Positions 1 to 8,212 of a stretch of 18,696 bases of DNA are shown piece after piece. The notes below the pieces were generated by a model, which was not told the DNA's origin, did no database searches, and worked only from the letters and a program-made list of their open reading frames with translations. Where the stretch lies: the NCBI GenBank assembly GCA_964544695.1, contig CAZJDB010000031.1:1-18696 (forward strand), in the 5' to 3' direction. The stretch comes from Dinghuibacter sp964544695. Lineage in GTDB: Bacteria > Bacteroidota > Bacteroidia > Chitinophagales > Chitinophagaceae. The position numbers and the translations under genes were made by a program. Position 1 is the first letter of the stretch. Each line of letters opens with the position of its first letter.

Positions 1-657
1 GCGCTCAACCACCGCCGTGCGATGGCCAGCTTGCGCCATCGTCCATGCCATCCACTTCCCGGATTCTCCACTGCCGATAACGATGATCTCGTAGCGTTCG
101 ATCACCGCGGCCACACCCACCCGGGTGGACCCATTGTCCGGCCGACGATCGACGCGCACCACCTTCCCCATGGGATCGTCATTCCCGAAAAGGGTCTTGG
201 CGGTGGAGGCCGAGAGCAGGATGTTGTCGGGAGATTGCAGGCCGTTTCGGTCACCGCGGAGCATGTCCATGCTGAGCATGTCGGTGACGGCGGGTTCCAT
301 ATAGGGCCCATTCAGGTTGAGTTTCTTGTCCCCCGTCCCCAGGATATGGCCAAAAGACCCGGTCGCCATGATGACGTGGGTAAAGTCGCTCCCGTATTCC
401 TTCCTCAATTCCGCGCCCAGGGGGAAGGGTACGTCGTTCCAGGTGTTCACCGATCCGTTGTCGTTTACATTTTGCCAAACCAGGGCGATGCGGTTATAAT
501 TGTCGAAACCCTTGTTGAAAGACAATTCGTCCTTGATCCAAAAACCGATCAGCATGGCCACGGCCATCCCGACGGAAAGGCCGGCAATATTGATAAAAGA
601 TTGGGCCTTGTTCTTGACAAGGTTACGGTAGGCGGCAATGAGGTAGTTTCTGAGCAT
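1..657 (-). CDS. FtsX-like permease N-terminus fused in frame to the start of an FAD-dependent oxidoreductase (partial at window edge)
   Basis: The reading frame is open for all 219 codons from ATG at 657-655 to the window edge. Residues 1-187 match the start of a Bacteroidota FtsX/MacB-like permease: an MLRNYL start like its neighbour, a transmembrane segment at about 21-42, then periplasmic core domain with STAKTLFGNDDPMGK at 151-165. The strand GVAAVIE (181-187) aligns with SAVIKD of the neighbouring permease (180-185), where DLPxNS should follow. Instead residues 189-200 read YEIIVIGSGESG, the first beta strand and GxGxxG loop of a Rossmann FAD fold, followed by an A/W-rich helix and AVVER at the edge. 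That is how dihydrolipoamide dehydrogenase or mercuric reductase-like flavoproteins begin. The FtsX domains are absent. This may be a genomic deletion fusion, a true fusion gene or an assembly chimera. The permease part is secure, the flavoprotein part likely. Confidence 0.8.
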   Translation of the reverse strand, partial: MLRNYLIAAYRNLVKNKAQSFINIAGLSVGMAVAMLIGFWIKDELSFNKGFDNYNRIALVWQNVNDNGSVNTWNDVPFPLGAELRKEYGSDFTHVIMATGSFGHILGTGDKKLNLNGPYMEPAVTDMLSMDMLRGDRNGLQSPDNILLSASTAKTLFGNDDPMGKVVRVDRRPDNGSTRVGVAAVIERYEIIVIGSGESGKWMAWTMAQAGHRTAVVER

Positions 658-684
658 GCGGATCAGGCCACACACCGAGTGCCA
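658..684 (-). promoter_or_regulatory. Leader element shared with the neighbouring permease
   Basis: The 27 bases directly before the start codon contain TGGCACTnnnTGTGnGGCC, also found at exactly the same distance before the permease start at 5573. It resembles a -24/-12 (sigma-54 type) promoter, with TGGCAC present but the -12 GC reading GT. If used that way, the transcript would have almost no leader. A translation-related role is equally possible. Confidence 0.4.
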
Positions 685-703
685 GAATGCAAGACACGGC
701 CAA

Positions 704-1681
704 TCAATTATTTAGCCCGGGATCGGTCCCCCTGGGCCGACGAACATCGGACAGGACCGTATCGAAACCGGACAGCCTGTGCAATTCGTCATCCATTATC
801 CTGGTGAACTTTTGAGCCCCTATCTCATTCAAGTGGTCCGCGTCGTGGAAATCTCCGGCGGTAAAACGTGCGTCCTTGAGAAAATCAAGATAAACGGTGT
901 GTGGGTAGGCAGCGGCAACACCGGTAGCTACCTTCACGGTGGCGGACCATTGTGCGGGATCCAGACGATCGGCGTAGGTAGGGTAGGCCGGGGGGGTATA
1001 TAAAACAACGGTAATGTGGTGGTGTTGCGCATACCCGATCATTTTTCTTAGGGCAGCCTCATTGGCGTCGACGATGCCTTCATCCCTGGCTACGGTATGC
1101 CTGTGGATCGCTTCCAGGGCAGTTTCGGTCAAATCCCGGGCGTCCCGGGAGGAACAGGCCGTTCCCCAGCCCTGATCGGTACAGGTGATGTCGCTCACCC
1201 CATGCAGGTAATAGGAGGATATCCGTTTCCAATTGAGGTCCAACCGTCCGCTGAAGATCTCCGTGTAATCGGTAATCCCCCGCGGTGGCTTGATCTTGTA
1301 ATAGATCACGTAGTCCTTCACCCTCCATGCCTCCCGGCTGCTGGTCAGGTTGCTGTACATGGAAAAGTAGGAGATGGGTATCAGGACATACTTGAGTCTG
1401 CTCCAATGGTATTTTTCGAGGATGGCGTCATCATAATCCAGGCTTTGGGAAACGTAGGCCGCATTGAAGGCCCTGGCCTGGAAAAAGCGGGGGTTCAGCC
1501 CATAAAAAGCGTGGGAACTGCCAAGAAGCAATACCTCTATACTGTCGGAATGTTTGCGGAGGTAGTCGTTTTTATAGGAATAATCGTTAGGGATGTGGCG
1601 CAACATCAGGTCGGCCACCAAAGCGATGACCATGATGGGCGCCAGGAAGATGAGCAACGACTGTATGAATTTCTTACGCAT
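704..1681 (-). CDS. SGNH-hydrolase-like membrane-anchored protein, likely acyltransferase partner
   Basis: This 325-residue protein has one N-terminal transmembrane anchor (about 8-26) and a predicted extracytoplasmic domain. LLLGSSHAFYGLNP at 51-64 fits the nucleophile block (Ser in GSSH) of SGNH-like proteins such as AlgJ/AlgX/DltD partners of MBOAT transferases. FHDADHLN at 278-285 fits the C-terminal Asp-x-x-His block. The frame is open upstream to 1765, but ATG at 1681 is preferred: it gives a clean KK-hydrophobic anchor and lies 2 bases after the MBOAT stop, whereas the longer start would run 82 bases into that gene. The likely role is to pass or remove acyl groups on a surface polysaccharide together with the MBOAT protein. 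The substrate is unknown. Confidence 0.75.
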   Translation of the reverse strand: MRKKFIQSLLIFLAPIMVIALVADLMLRHIPNDYSYKNDYLRKHSDSIEVLLLGSSHAFYGLNPRFFQARAFNAAYVSQSLDYDDAILEKYHWSRLKYVLIPISYFSMYSNLTSSREAWRVKDYVIYYKIKPPRGITDYTEIFSGRLDLNWKRISSYYLHGVSDITCTDQGWGTACSSRDARDLTETALEAIHRHTVARDEGIVDANEAALRKMIGYAQHHHITVVLYTPPAYPTYADRLDPAQWSATVKVATGVAAAYPHTVYLDFLKDARFTAGDFHDADHLNEIGAQKFTRIMDDELHRLSGFDTVLSDVRRPRGTDPGLNN

Positions 1682-1683
1682 GG

Positions 1684-3120
1684 CTAAAATTGGAAATAAA
1701 TGAATTGCTGTTCCGCTCCTGAAAACCAGCAAATGATAAATACCAGTGCATAGTAGAAGCTCCACCTGACCAAACGGGGGCTTCCGATACCCAACCTGGC
1801 GATGGCGTAAGGTTGATCACGGCCCAACCACTCCAGGATGACAAACAAGCCTATGAGCACCCCCAGCTTTTCCGCGTGGACCTGGGGAAGGGTAAACAAG
1901 GAGCGCGAAAATATTTGTTTCACATAGTGTATGGCCTGGGGAATGCTATCCGCCCTGAAAACGATCCACGCCAGGGTGGTCATCGCGAAAGTAGCCGCTA
2001 TCTGGACAGCTTCCCGCAAAGTGGGAAGGACCTTGCCCCGGGCGACCGTTTCCAGGTGTACCCTGTTTTTCCCAAAGAGGACCAGGGGCATGATGAAAAG
2101 GGCGTTAAGGCCGCCCCAGGCGATGAATGTCCAGTTGGCCCCGTGCCAGAAGCCGCTGACGAGGAAAATGATCCAGGTATTCCTGATTACTTTCCATTTG
2201 CTCCCTTTACTTCCTCCCAGCGGGATATAGAGGTAGTCCCTGAACCAGGAGGATAGAGAAATATGCCAGCGTCGCCAAAATTCGGCAATATCCCTGGAGA
2301 AATAGGGATAATTGAAGTTTCGAAGCAAATCGATCCCGAGTAAGCGGGCGGTTCCCAAGGCAATGTCGGAATACCCTGAAAAGTCACAGTAAATCTGAAT
2401 GGCGAAGAGGAAGGCACCGAGCGCGAGCGTTGCGCCGGAATAGGTCTGAGAATGGGCAAAGATGGGATTCACGAATTCCGCGCAGCGATCGGCAATCACC
2501 ATCTTCTTAAACAGGCCCCAAAGGATTTGCCTTAATCCGTCAATCATTTTGGAGGGATCGAAGACCCGTTCCCGCTTGATTTGAGGGAGGAGGTGGGTCG
2601 CTCTTTCGATGGGGCCCGCAACCAACAGGGGGAAAAAGCTGACAAAAACGGAATAGTCCACAAAGTTCCGCTCCGGGCTGATCCTGCCTTTGTAAATGTC
2701 GATGACATAAGACAAACCATGAAAGGTATAAAATGAGATGCCCACCGGCAAGATCACATTCAATACCCATGGATCCGAATGGATGCCCACCTCGGAAAGC
2801 GCCCTGGCGAAGGAAGCCGCGAAGAAATTATAGTACTTGAAAAAACCCAGGAACCCCACATTCGTACAAACACTCAACCAAAACCAAAATGTCCTTATTT
2901 TTTTTGTACGGCTCTCGTACATCTTGATACCCGTATAATAATCCAGGAAGGTGGAAAAAACGAGCAGGAGTAAAAAGCGGTAATCCCAACAGGAATAGAA
3001 AAAATAGCTGGCGACTAATAGCAGCGCATTTTGGAGACGCAAATTCCGGTTGGTAACAAACCAGTATAAGACAAATACGACCGGCAGGAATACGGCGAAA
3101 CTGAGCGAATTGAAATACAT
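1684..3120 (-). CDS. MBOAT family O-acyltransferase (AlgI/DltB-like)
   Basis: This is a 478-residue polytopic membrane protein, the usual length for AlgI/DltB-like MBOAT transferases. It starts MYFNS with a hydrophobic segment, a common opening for the family. The core signature WRRWHISLSSWFRDYLYIPL spans 282-301, and GFWHGANW at 323-330 carries the invariant catalytic His (H326). PVGISFYTFHGLSYVID (125-141) and CDFSGYSDIA (245-254) are also typical. Family members move an acyl group, often acetyl, from the cytoplasmic side to an extracellular polymer or lipid. The SGNH-like gene follows after 2 bases, so the two are probably co-translated as one acylation module. The intact permease gene ends 50 bases upstream on the same strand, so read-through is possible. 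The substrate cannot be told from the sequence. Confidence 0.92.
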   Translation of the reverse strand: MYFNSLSFAVFLPVVFVLYWFVTNRNLRLQNALLLVASYFFYSCWDYRFLLLLVFSTFLDYYTGIKMYESRTKKIRTFWFWLSVCTNVGFLGFFKYYNFFAASFARALSEVGIHSDPWVLNVILPVGISFYTFHGLSYVIDIYKGRISPERNFVDYSVFVSFFPLLVAGPIERATHLLPQIKRERVFDPSKMIDGLRQILWGLFKKMVIADRCAEFVNPIFAHSQTYSGATLALGAFLFAIQIYCDFSGYSDIALGTARLLGIDLLRNFNYPYFSRDIAEFWRRWHISLSSWFRDYLYIPLGGSKGSKWKVIRNTWIIFLVSGFWHGANWTFIAWGGLNALFIMPLVLFGKNRVHLETVARGKVLPTLREAVQIAATFAMTTLAWIVFRADSIPQAIHYVKQIFSRSLFTLPQVHAEKLGVLIGLFVILEWLGRDQPYAIARLGIGSPRLVRWSFYYALVFIICWFSGAEQQFIYFQF

Positions 3121-3170
3121 AGGATTGGATATCAGCCGAATATAGGGTTAAATATCCGGGAATGCAAATG

Positions 3171-5573
3171 TTATTCGGATTTTAACCGGGTAATAGGATT
3201 TTCCAGCGATGCCCGGAGAGAATGGTACAACACCGTGCCCATGGCAATACCCACGATCAAGCCAAGGGGAACGACGACGAACCATGCCCCGATGGAGATG
3301 TGGAAAGGATAGCTTTTCAGCCAGTCCGAGATAACGAACCAGGCGGTGGGAATGGCGCCCAGAGCGGCAATGCCGATCAAATAGAAATAGTCCCGGGTGA
3401 TCAGGCCAAAGATCTGGATGGAGCTGGCCCCGAGGACCTTTCGGATGCTGATTTCCTTACCGCGTTTGGAAACGGTATGGAAGGAAAGGCCCAATAAACC
3501 CAGTCCGGCCAGGACGATACCCAGCAGGGTAAAGAGCCAAAGCACGGCTGAAAACACGCGGTCGTTTTTGTATTGGGCATCGAAAATGTCGTCAAGAAAG
3601 CGGTATTCGAAGGGACTATCCGGGAAGGCGCTCGTCCATTGACGGTGGATAGTCTTGATGAGGCTTTGGGGATCAGGGGTATTGATTTTCACTGAAAAAT
3701 AGCCCAAGTTGTAGGGTGGCTCCAGGAAAAAAGCAATGGGGTCGATCTCGCTTTGCATGGATTTCTGGTGAAAGTCCCGGATGACCCCGATGACCTGGTA
3801 CGTATTGTAGGTATCGTTGATTTTCTGGTTGATGGCATCCTCGTCCTTTTGGAATCCTAACACCCTGGCGGCGGCTTCGTTCAGCACCACGAGGGGTCCT
3901 TCTTTATCGGCCGGGGTGAATCCCCTGCCTGCCGAGACGGTCAGGTCATAGTCCTTGAAAAAAAGCTCGTCAATCCCGTAGCCGCGCAAGGTTTTCATGG
4001 TTTCCGAATGCTCGGTTTTGTATCCCGAAGAGCCGCCTACTTCTTGACCGGGTATGCTGCTGGACATGGTAACGGACTGGACGCCCGGGGTTGTCATAAG
4101 GCCGTGCACGAAGGCCAGCTGGAGTTTATTTTGGCTGCTGTCCTGGTTCAGAGAATTATGGAGGATCAGGGTTTGGCGGGTATCGAGGCCCAGGTCGGCG
4201 TGGCTCATAAAGCGCAACTGGCGGTAGAAGCCCAACGCGCCCGCGATCAATAGGATGGCTATGAAGAACTGGAGGACCACCAGGGATTGGCGCAACCTGC
4301 CGCTACGCGGTGTGACCGGTTTCAAATTGCCGAGGGGCTTGAAGGAAGAGAGGACGAAGGAGGGGTAACTCCCGGCGAGGACGGAACCGATGATGAAGAC
4401 CGCGAATGTCGTCCCGGCAAGGACTTCCGGCGGCAAGGCAAGGCTGTCTTTGTCAAAACCTACGAGGACGGCAAAGTTGGGAAGCGAAAACCAATAGATC
4501 AGTGCGCCTCCGGCGGTTGCCATCGCATTGATAAGAGAGGATTCGGTCATGAACTGGCGAATGAGCTGTGCCCGTCCCGCGCCCACGACCTTCCGGATGC
4601 CGACTTCTTTTGCACGGTCAATGGCCCTGGCGGTGGACAGGTTGATGTAGTTGATCCAGGCAATCAGGAGGATGAAAACAGCAGCGAAGGCAAGGTAGCG
4701 CAAATAGGAAAAGTTGCCGTTCCCCGGGAACTCGTAATCGTAAGAGGAATGGAGGTGGATGTCCTTTAGGGCCTGGAGGTGGAAGTTCACGGTGAACCCC
4801 TCCTTTTTCATCAGCGTTCCCATGTAGCGCTGGGCAAAATCGGGAAGCGCTTTTCTTATCCTATTCACATCCGTGCCGGGCTTCAGCAGGATATAGGTAT
4901 AAAAATCAGACCATTGCCAACTGGTTTCAACATCCCTTTGCTGCTGCTTGCGGACGTCTGCTGCGTACTTGTTGAAATTGCCCAGGATGTCGAAGTGCAG
5001 GTGGGAATTGGCGGGCAGGTCTTTGATGACGGCGCTGACGATGTAGTCTTCGTTGTGAAAACTGAGCGTTTGGTTGATGGGGTTTTCGTCGCCGAAGTAT
5101 TTTTTTGCTGTGCTTTCCGTGATAATAATGTCACTCGGTTGAGCGAATGCCTGCTGCGGAACGCCGCGTTCGAAATCGAAGGTGAAAATGCGCAACACCG
5201 CTGGATCCGCAAATAGGAACAGCCCGTCTTCGGAATATTTATTATCCCCATGCCGAACGATGCCCCATTGCTTGCGGAAGCGCACCGTTTCCTCGATTTG
5301 AGGGAAGTCCCTTTTCAGGGCTCCGGCCACTGCCGGAAAGGTGAAGGCGTCCGCCTGGGTCGAAACGGCTCCCCGCTCCACGACTTCCATGGGCACACGG
5401 TAGATGCGATCCTTGTTTACGTTGAAGTCGTCGAAACTGTACTGGAAGCGCAGATAGCAAAGGATGAGGAGGAAGGCGGCAATGCCCAGGGCAAGGCCGG
5501 AGACGTTAAGTATGGAGAAGGTCCTGGTTTTCCAGATATTCCTCCAGGCAGTTGTTAGATAGTTCCGCAGCAT
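3171..5573 (-). CDS. FtsX/MacB-like ABC transporter permease
   Basis: This intact 800-residue permease has the duplicated layout common in Bacteroidota: transmembrane segment at about 21-43, periplasmic core domain 44-290, an FtsX block with segments near 291-312, 345-365 and 386-410, another segment at 428-450, second periplasmic domain 451-675 and a final FtsX block (676-790). The coupling motifs EVGIRKVVGAG (323-333) and KEISIRKVLGAS (706-717) each lead their FtsX repeat, and the protein ends NPITRLKSE. Such permeases need a cytoplasmic ATPase, and none is encoded in this window. The family exports or senses substrates mechanically across the envelope; the substrate here is unknown. It diverges from the permease at 5762. 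Confidence 0.95.
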   Translation of the reverse strand: MLRNYLTTAWRNIWKTRTFSILNVSGLALGIAAFLLILCYLRFQYSFDDFNVNKDRIYRVPMEVVERGAVSTQADAFTFPAVAGALKRDFPQIEETVRFRKQWGIVRHGDNKYSEDGLFLFADPAVLRIFTFDFERGVPQQAFAQPSDIIITESTAKKYFGDENPINQTLSFHNEDYIVSAVIKDLPANSHLHFDILGNFNKYAADVRKQQQRDVETSWQWSDFYTYILLKPGTDVNRIRKALPDFAQRYMGTLMKKEGFTVNFHLQALKDIHLHSSYDYEFPGNGNFSYLRYLAFAAVFILLIAWINYINLSTARAIDRAKEVGIRKVVGAGRAQLIRQFMTESSLINAMATAGGALIYWFSLPNFAVLVGFDKDSLALPPEVLAGTTFAVFIIGSVLAGSYPSFVLSSFKPLGNLKPVTPRSGRLRQSLVVLQFFIAILLIAGALGFYRQLRFMSHADLGLDTRQTLILHNSLNQDSSQNKLQLAFVHGLMTTPGVQSVTMSSSIPGQEVGGSSGYKTEHSETMKTLRGYGIDELFFKDYDLTVSAGRGFTPADKEGPLVVLNEAAARVLGFQKDEDAINQKINDTYNTYQVIGVIRDFHQKSMQSEIDPIAFFLEPPYNLGYFSVKINTPDPQSLIKTIHRQWTSAFPDSPFEYRFLDDIFDAQYKNDRVFSAVLWLFTLLGIVLAGLGLLGLSFHTVSKRGKEISIRKVLGASSIQIFGLITRDYFYLIGIAALGAIPTAWFVISDWLKSYPFHISIGAWFVVVPLGLIVGIAMGTVLYHSLRASLENPITRLKSE

Positions 5574-5600
5574 GGCTGTATGGCCTCACAATAAGTGCCA
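5574..5600 (-). promoter_or_regulatory. Leader element shared with the permease start at 657
   Basis: The 27 bases upstream of the start match the element at 658-684 in TGGCACTnnnTGTGnGGCC, with identical spacing to ATG. The plus-strand permease at 5762 has a weaker form (GGCA, a T, a G and GGC at the same offsets; 5735-5761). It resembles a degenerate -24/-12 promoter. The function is inferred only. Confidence 0.4.
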
Positions 5601-5649
5601 ATGTTTAAATCATTGATTTTCTTGGGGATTGCTCGGTCCAGGCTGCTCC

Positions 5650-5681
5650 AAAGCGAACAATGGACGTATCAAAAGCGAACA
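5650..5681. repeat. Two direct repeats AAAGCGAACA, 22 bases apart, in a divergent spacer
   Basis: AAAGCGAACA occurs at 5650-5659 and again at 5672-5681, a period of 22 bases or about two helical turns. The pair lies near the middle of the 188-base spacer between two divergent permease genes, about 93 and 97 bases from the two start codons. A second direct repeat, CATTGATTTT (5611-5620 and 5709-5718), flanks it. The spacing fits a dimeric regulator binding one face of the helix. No regulator gene is visible in the window. Confidence 0.5.
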
Positions 5682-5761
5682 GTCGGGTCGATGAGTATGG
5701 GATTAATCCATTGATTTTCATTTTGATAGAATACAGGCAGGGAATTGGAGGCGGGTTTGGT

Positions 5762-8212
5762 ATGCTGACAAATTACCTGCAAATCGCTTTGCGCAGCTTC
5801 TTCAAGCGGAAAGGTTCCGCGTACTTGAATTTGCTGGGCCTTGTTATCGGTATTTCCTGCTGCCTCCTGATATTTCAGTACGTTTCTTATGAGCGGAGTT
5901 ACGACCGCTTCGAGACGGCGGCATCGAACACCTATCGACTTCGCCTGGACCAATTCCAGCAGGGTAAGCTGGAATGGCAATCGGCAACTGTATATCCGGC
6001 CATCGGGCCAACCCTGAAGCGCGATTATCCCGAAGTCGTGAACTTTTGCCGCCTGTATAACTGGAGCCAGGTCTTCAACGATCCTACCAGTAATGTAAAG
6101 TTCAGCGAGACCAAGGGATACGTGGCAGACCCTTCAGCCGTGTCGATGCTCGGCGTGAAATTGGTAAACGGTTCCTCCTTTTCCGAGCCATACCAAATGA
6201 TCGTTTCCGAAACGATGGCGCGCCGGTATTTCGGTTCGACGGATGCCGTGGGGCGTCGGTTGGTGGTACGTTCCGGCGATGCCCCCGCCAACCATCCCTA
6301 TACGATCAGCGGCGTTTTTAAAGACTATCCCCTCAATGCTCATCTCGTCCTCAACTACCTGGTTTCCTATGCTTCCTTCGAATCTTATATGCGCGCTGAG
6401 GGAGACACGACCAATGCCGTCAATACGTCCTTCGGTTGGTACGATTATTATGTTTACATTCAGCTCAGGCCCGGCACCAATTATAAGACCTTGGAAGCAA
6501 AGTTGCCCGCTTTCTGCGACAAGTACATGAATGCGGGGGGTTATAGTAAAGTAAACAAGGTCCGCGATGACCTTTTTCTCATTCCCCTTCCCGACATACA
6601 CCTCTACTCCAATTACCTGGAGGAGGCCGAGACCAATGGGAACGGGCAGGCGGTCGCTTTCCTTTTCATGATCGGAATCTTCATTCTGGGTATCGCCTGG
6701 ATCAACTACATCAACCTGTCCACGGCGCGCTCGGTGGAAAGGGCGCGTGAGGTAGGCGTGCGAAAGGTATTGGGCGCTCTTCGATCCGAGTTGATCCGGC
6801 AATTCCTCCTGGAAAGCGTACTGATGAACGTCATCGCGCTGGTGCTTTCCCTGGTCGTTGCCTTTGCGTTCGCCCCTTCGTTCAACCGGCTGATGGGGCA
6901 CAGCACGTCACTGACGTTTCACCTGAGCGCGCGCTACCTATTGTTGTTCGTTACGCTCTTCATTACAGGGACGTTGCTTTCGGGGCTGTATCCCGCTTTT
7001 GTCCTGTCGGGGTACAAACCCATCGGAGTATTGAAGGGCGCCTTCAAGAATACGTCAGGGGGCCTGATCCTGCGAAAAGGTTTGATCATCTTCCAGTTCG
7101 CAATTTCAGTGATCCTCATCGCGGGGACCATCATCGTGTATCAGCAGGTGTCCTTCATGCGTCACCAGAATTTGGGGGCCAACATCAGTCAAACCCTTGT
7201 GCTGAACGGGGCCGAAACGGTCCTTGACTCCATATACCCGAGCCTGTATCATCCCTTCAAGAATGAGGTGGAGCACCTGCCCGGCGTTTCAGGTATGACG
7301 GCCTCCAGTCGGGTGATGGGCCAGGAAATTTATTGGGACCATCCGGCCAGGCGGCTCGAACCCAATTCCCCGCAGAGTACCTTTTACTTCATGGGCGTGG
7401 ATTATGATTTCATTACCCAATTCCAGATCCCTGTAGTGGCCGGGAGGAATTATTCTTTGGATTTTCCCTCCGATACGCACGGAAAATCGGTTGTCCTGAA
7501 CGAAGAAGGCTCCAAGGTGATGGGTTTCAAAAGTCCCTCGGACGCCATTGGTCGTAAAATCCTGAACGGTGGTCATGATACACTGACCGTGGTTGGTGTC
7601 GTTGGAAATGTCCACCACCTGGGATTGCGCCGTCCCATCGATCCCACCATGTTTTTACTGACACCCGGAATCCGTTCCGACTATTCGGTCAAACTCAATG
7701 CCGGAGTAGACATGCCTGCTGTCGTAGCCGCCATTCATAAGGTTTGGGACAAGTACTTTCCGGGAGACCCCTTCAACTATTTTTTCCTGGACGATACCTA
7801 TAGTCAACAATACAAATCCGATGCACAATTCGGAAAGACCTTTACTTTATTTTCGTTTTTGGCCATTTTCATTGCCTGCCTGGGTCTGATAGGTCTTTCG
7901 GCGTATAATATCCTCCAGCGCACCAAGGAAATAGGCGTCCGGAAGGTGCTTGGGGCTTCCAATTTTCAACTGTGGCGGTTGCTGTCCAAGGATTTCCTGT
8001 GGCTTGTGGGGATTGCTTTCTTCCTGGCCATTCCGGCGGCCTGGTGGATCATGCACGACTGGCTGCAGGATTTTGCTTTCCGGATTACCATTAGTTTCTG
8101 GGTGTTTGTGGTTTCGGGGGCGCTGGCGCTCTTTATAGCCCTGGCTACTATTAGTTTTCAGGCTATCAAGGCGGCATTGGCGAATCCTATCGTAAGTTTG
8201 CGGACAGAATGA
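5762..8212 (+). CDS. FtsX/MacB-like ABC transporter permease
   Basis: This is an 816-residue paralogue of the gene at 3171-5573 with the same plan: transmembrane segment about 19-41, periplasmic core 42-296, FtsX block with segments near 298-318, 353-373 and 391-414, segment 438-461, second periplasmic domain, and final FtsX block. REVGVRKVLGA at 329-339 and KEIGVRKVLGAS at 722-733 are the coupling motifs. It ends NPIVSLRTE. The frame is open back to an ATG at 5660, but the start at 5762 is preferred because MLTNYLQIALRSF aligns with the starts of the other two permeases and has GGAGG 12 bases upstream. Its stop overlaps the next start as ATGA, so the lipoprotein is probably made with it. No ATPase is adjacent and the substrate is unknown. 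Confidence 0.95.
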   Translation: MLTNYLQIALRSFFKRKGSAYLNLLGLVIGISCCLLIFQYVSYERSYDRFETAASNTYRLRLDQFQQGKLEWQSATVYPAIGPTLKRDYPEVVNFCRLYNWSQVFNDPTSNVKFSETKGYVADPSAVSMLGVKLVNGSSFSEPYQMIVSETMARRYFGSTDAVGRRLVVRSGDAPANHPYTISGVFKDYPLNAHLVLNYLVSYASFESYMRAEGDTTNAVNTSFGWYDYYVYIQLRPGTNYKTLEAKLPAFCDKYMNAGGYSKVNKVRDDLFLIPLPDIHLYSNYLEEAETNGNGQAVAFLFMIGIFILGIAWINYINLSTARSVERAREVGVRKVLGALRSELIRQFLLESVLMNVIALVLSLVVAFAFAPSFNRLMGHSTSLTFHLSARYLLLFVTLFITGTLLSGLYPAFVLSGYKPIGVLKGAFKNTSGGLILRKGLIIFQFAISVILIAGTIIVYQQVSFMRHQNLGANISQTLVLNGAETVLDSIYPSLYHPFKNEVEHLPGVSGMTASSRVMGQEIYWDHPARRLEPNSPQSTFYFMGVDYDFITQFQIPVVAGRNYSLDFPSDTHGKSVVLNEEGSKVMGFKSPSDAIGRKILNGGHDTLTVVGVVGNVHHLGLRRPIDPTMFLLTPGIRSDYSVKLNAGVDMPAVVAAIHKVWDKYFPGDPFNYFFLDDTYSQQYKSDAQFGKTFTLFSFLAIFIACLGLIGLSAYNILQRTKEIGVRKVLGASNFQLWRLLSKDFLWLVGIAFFLAIPAAWWIMHDWLQDFAFRITISFWVFVVSGALALFIALATISFQAIKAALANPIVSLRTE

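Noticed and set aside
22..807. A 261-codon plus-strand frame at the left edge
   Set aside because: It is antisense to the permease/flavoprotein frame and the SGNH-like gene, both of which carry family motifs.
3121..3178. Inverted repeat CCGAATA (3136-3142) with TATTCGG (3172-3178) as a terminator between permease and MBOAT genes
   Set aside because: The 29-base loop, short arms and lack of a U-run make it unconvincing.
5700..5709. Palindrome GGATTAATCC upstream of the plus-strand permease
   Set aside because: It is a short AT-centred palindrome that could easily arise by chance, and nothing else supports a role.
5660..5761. Longer start for the plus-strand permease
   Set aside because: The extra 34 residues have no counterpart in the other two permeases and would cover the direct repeats and leader element.
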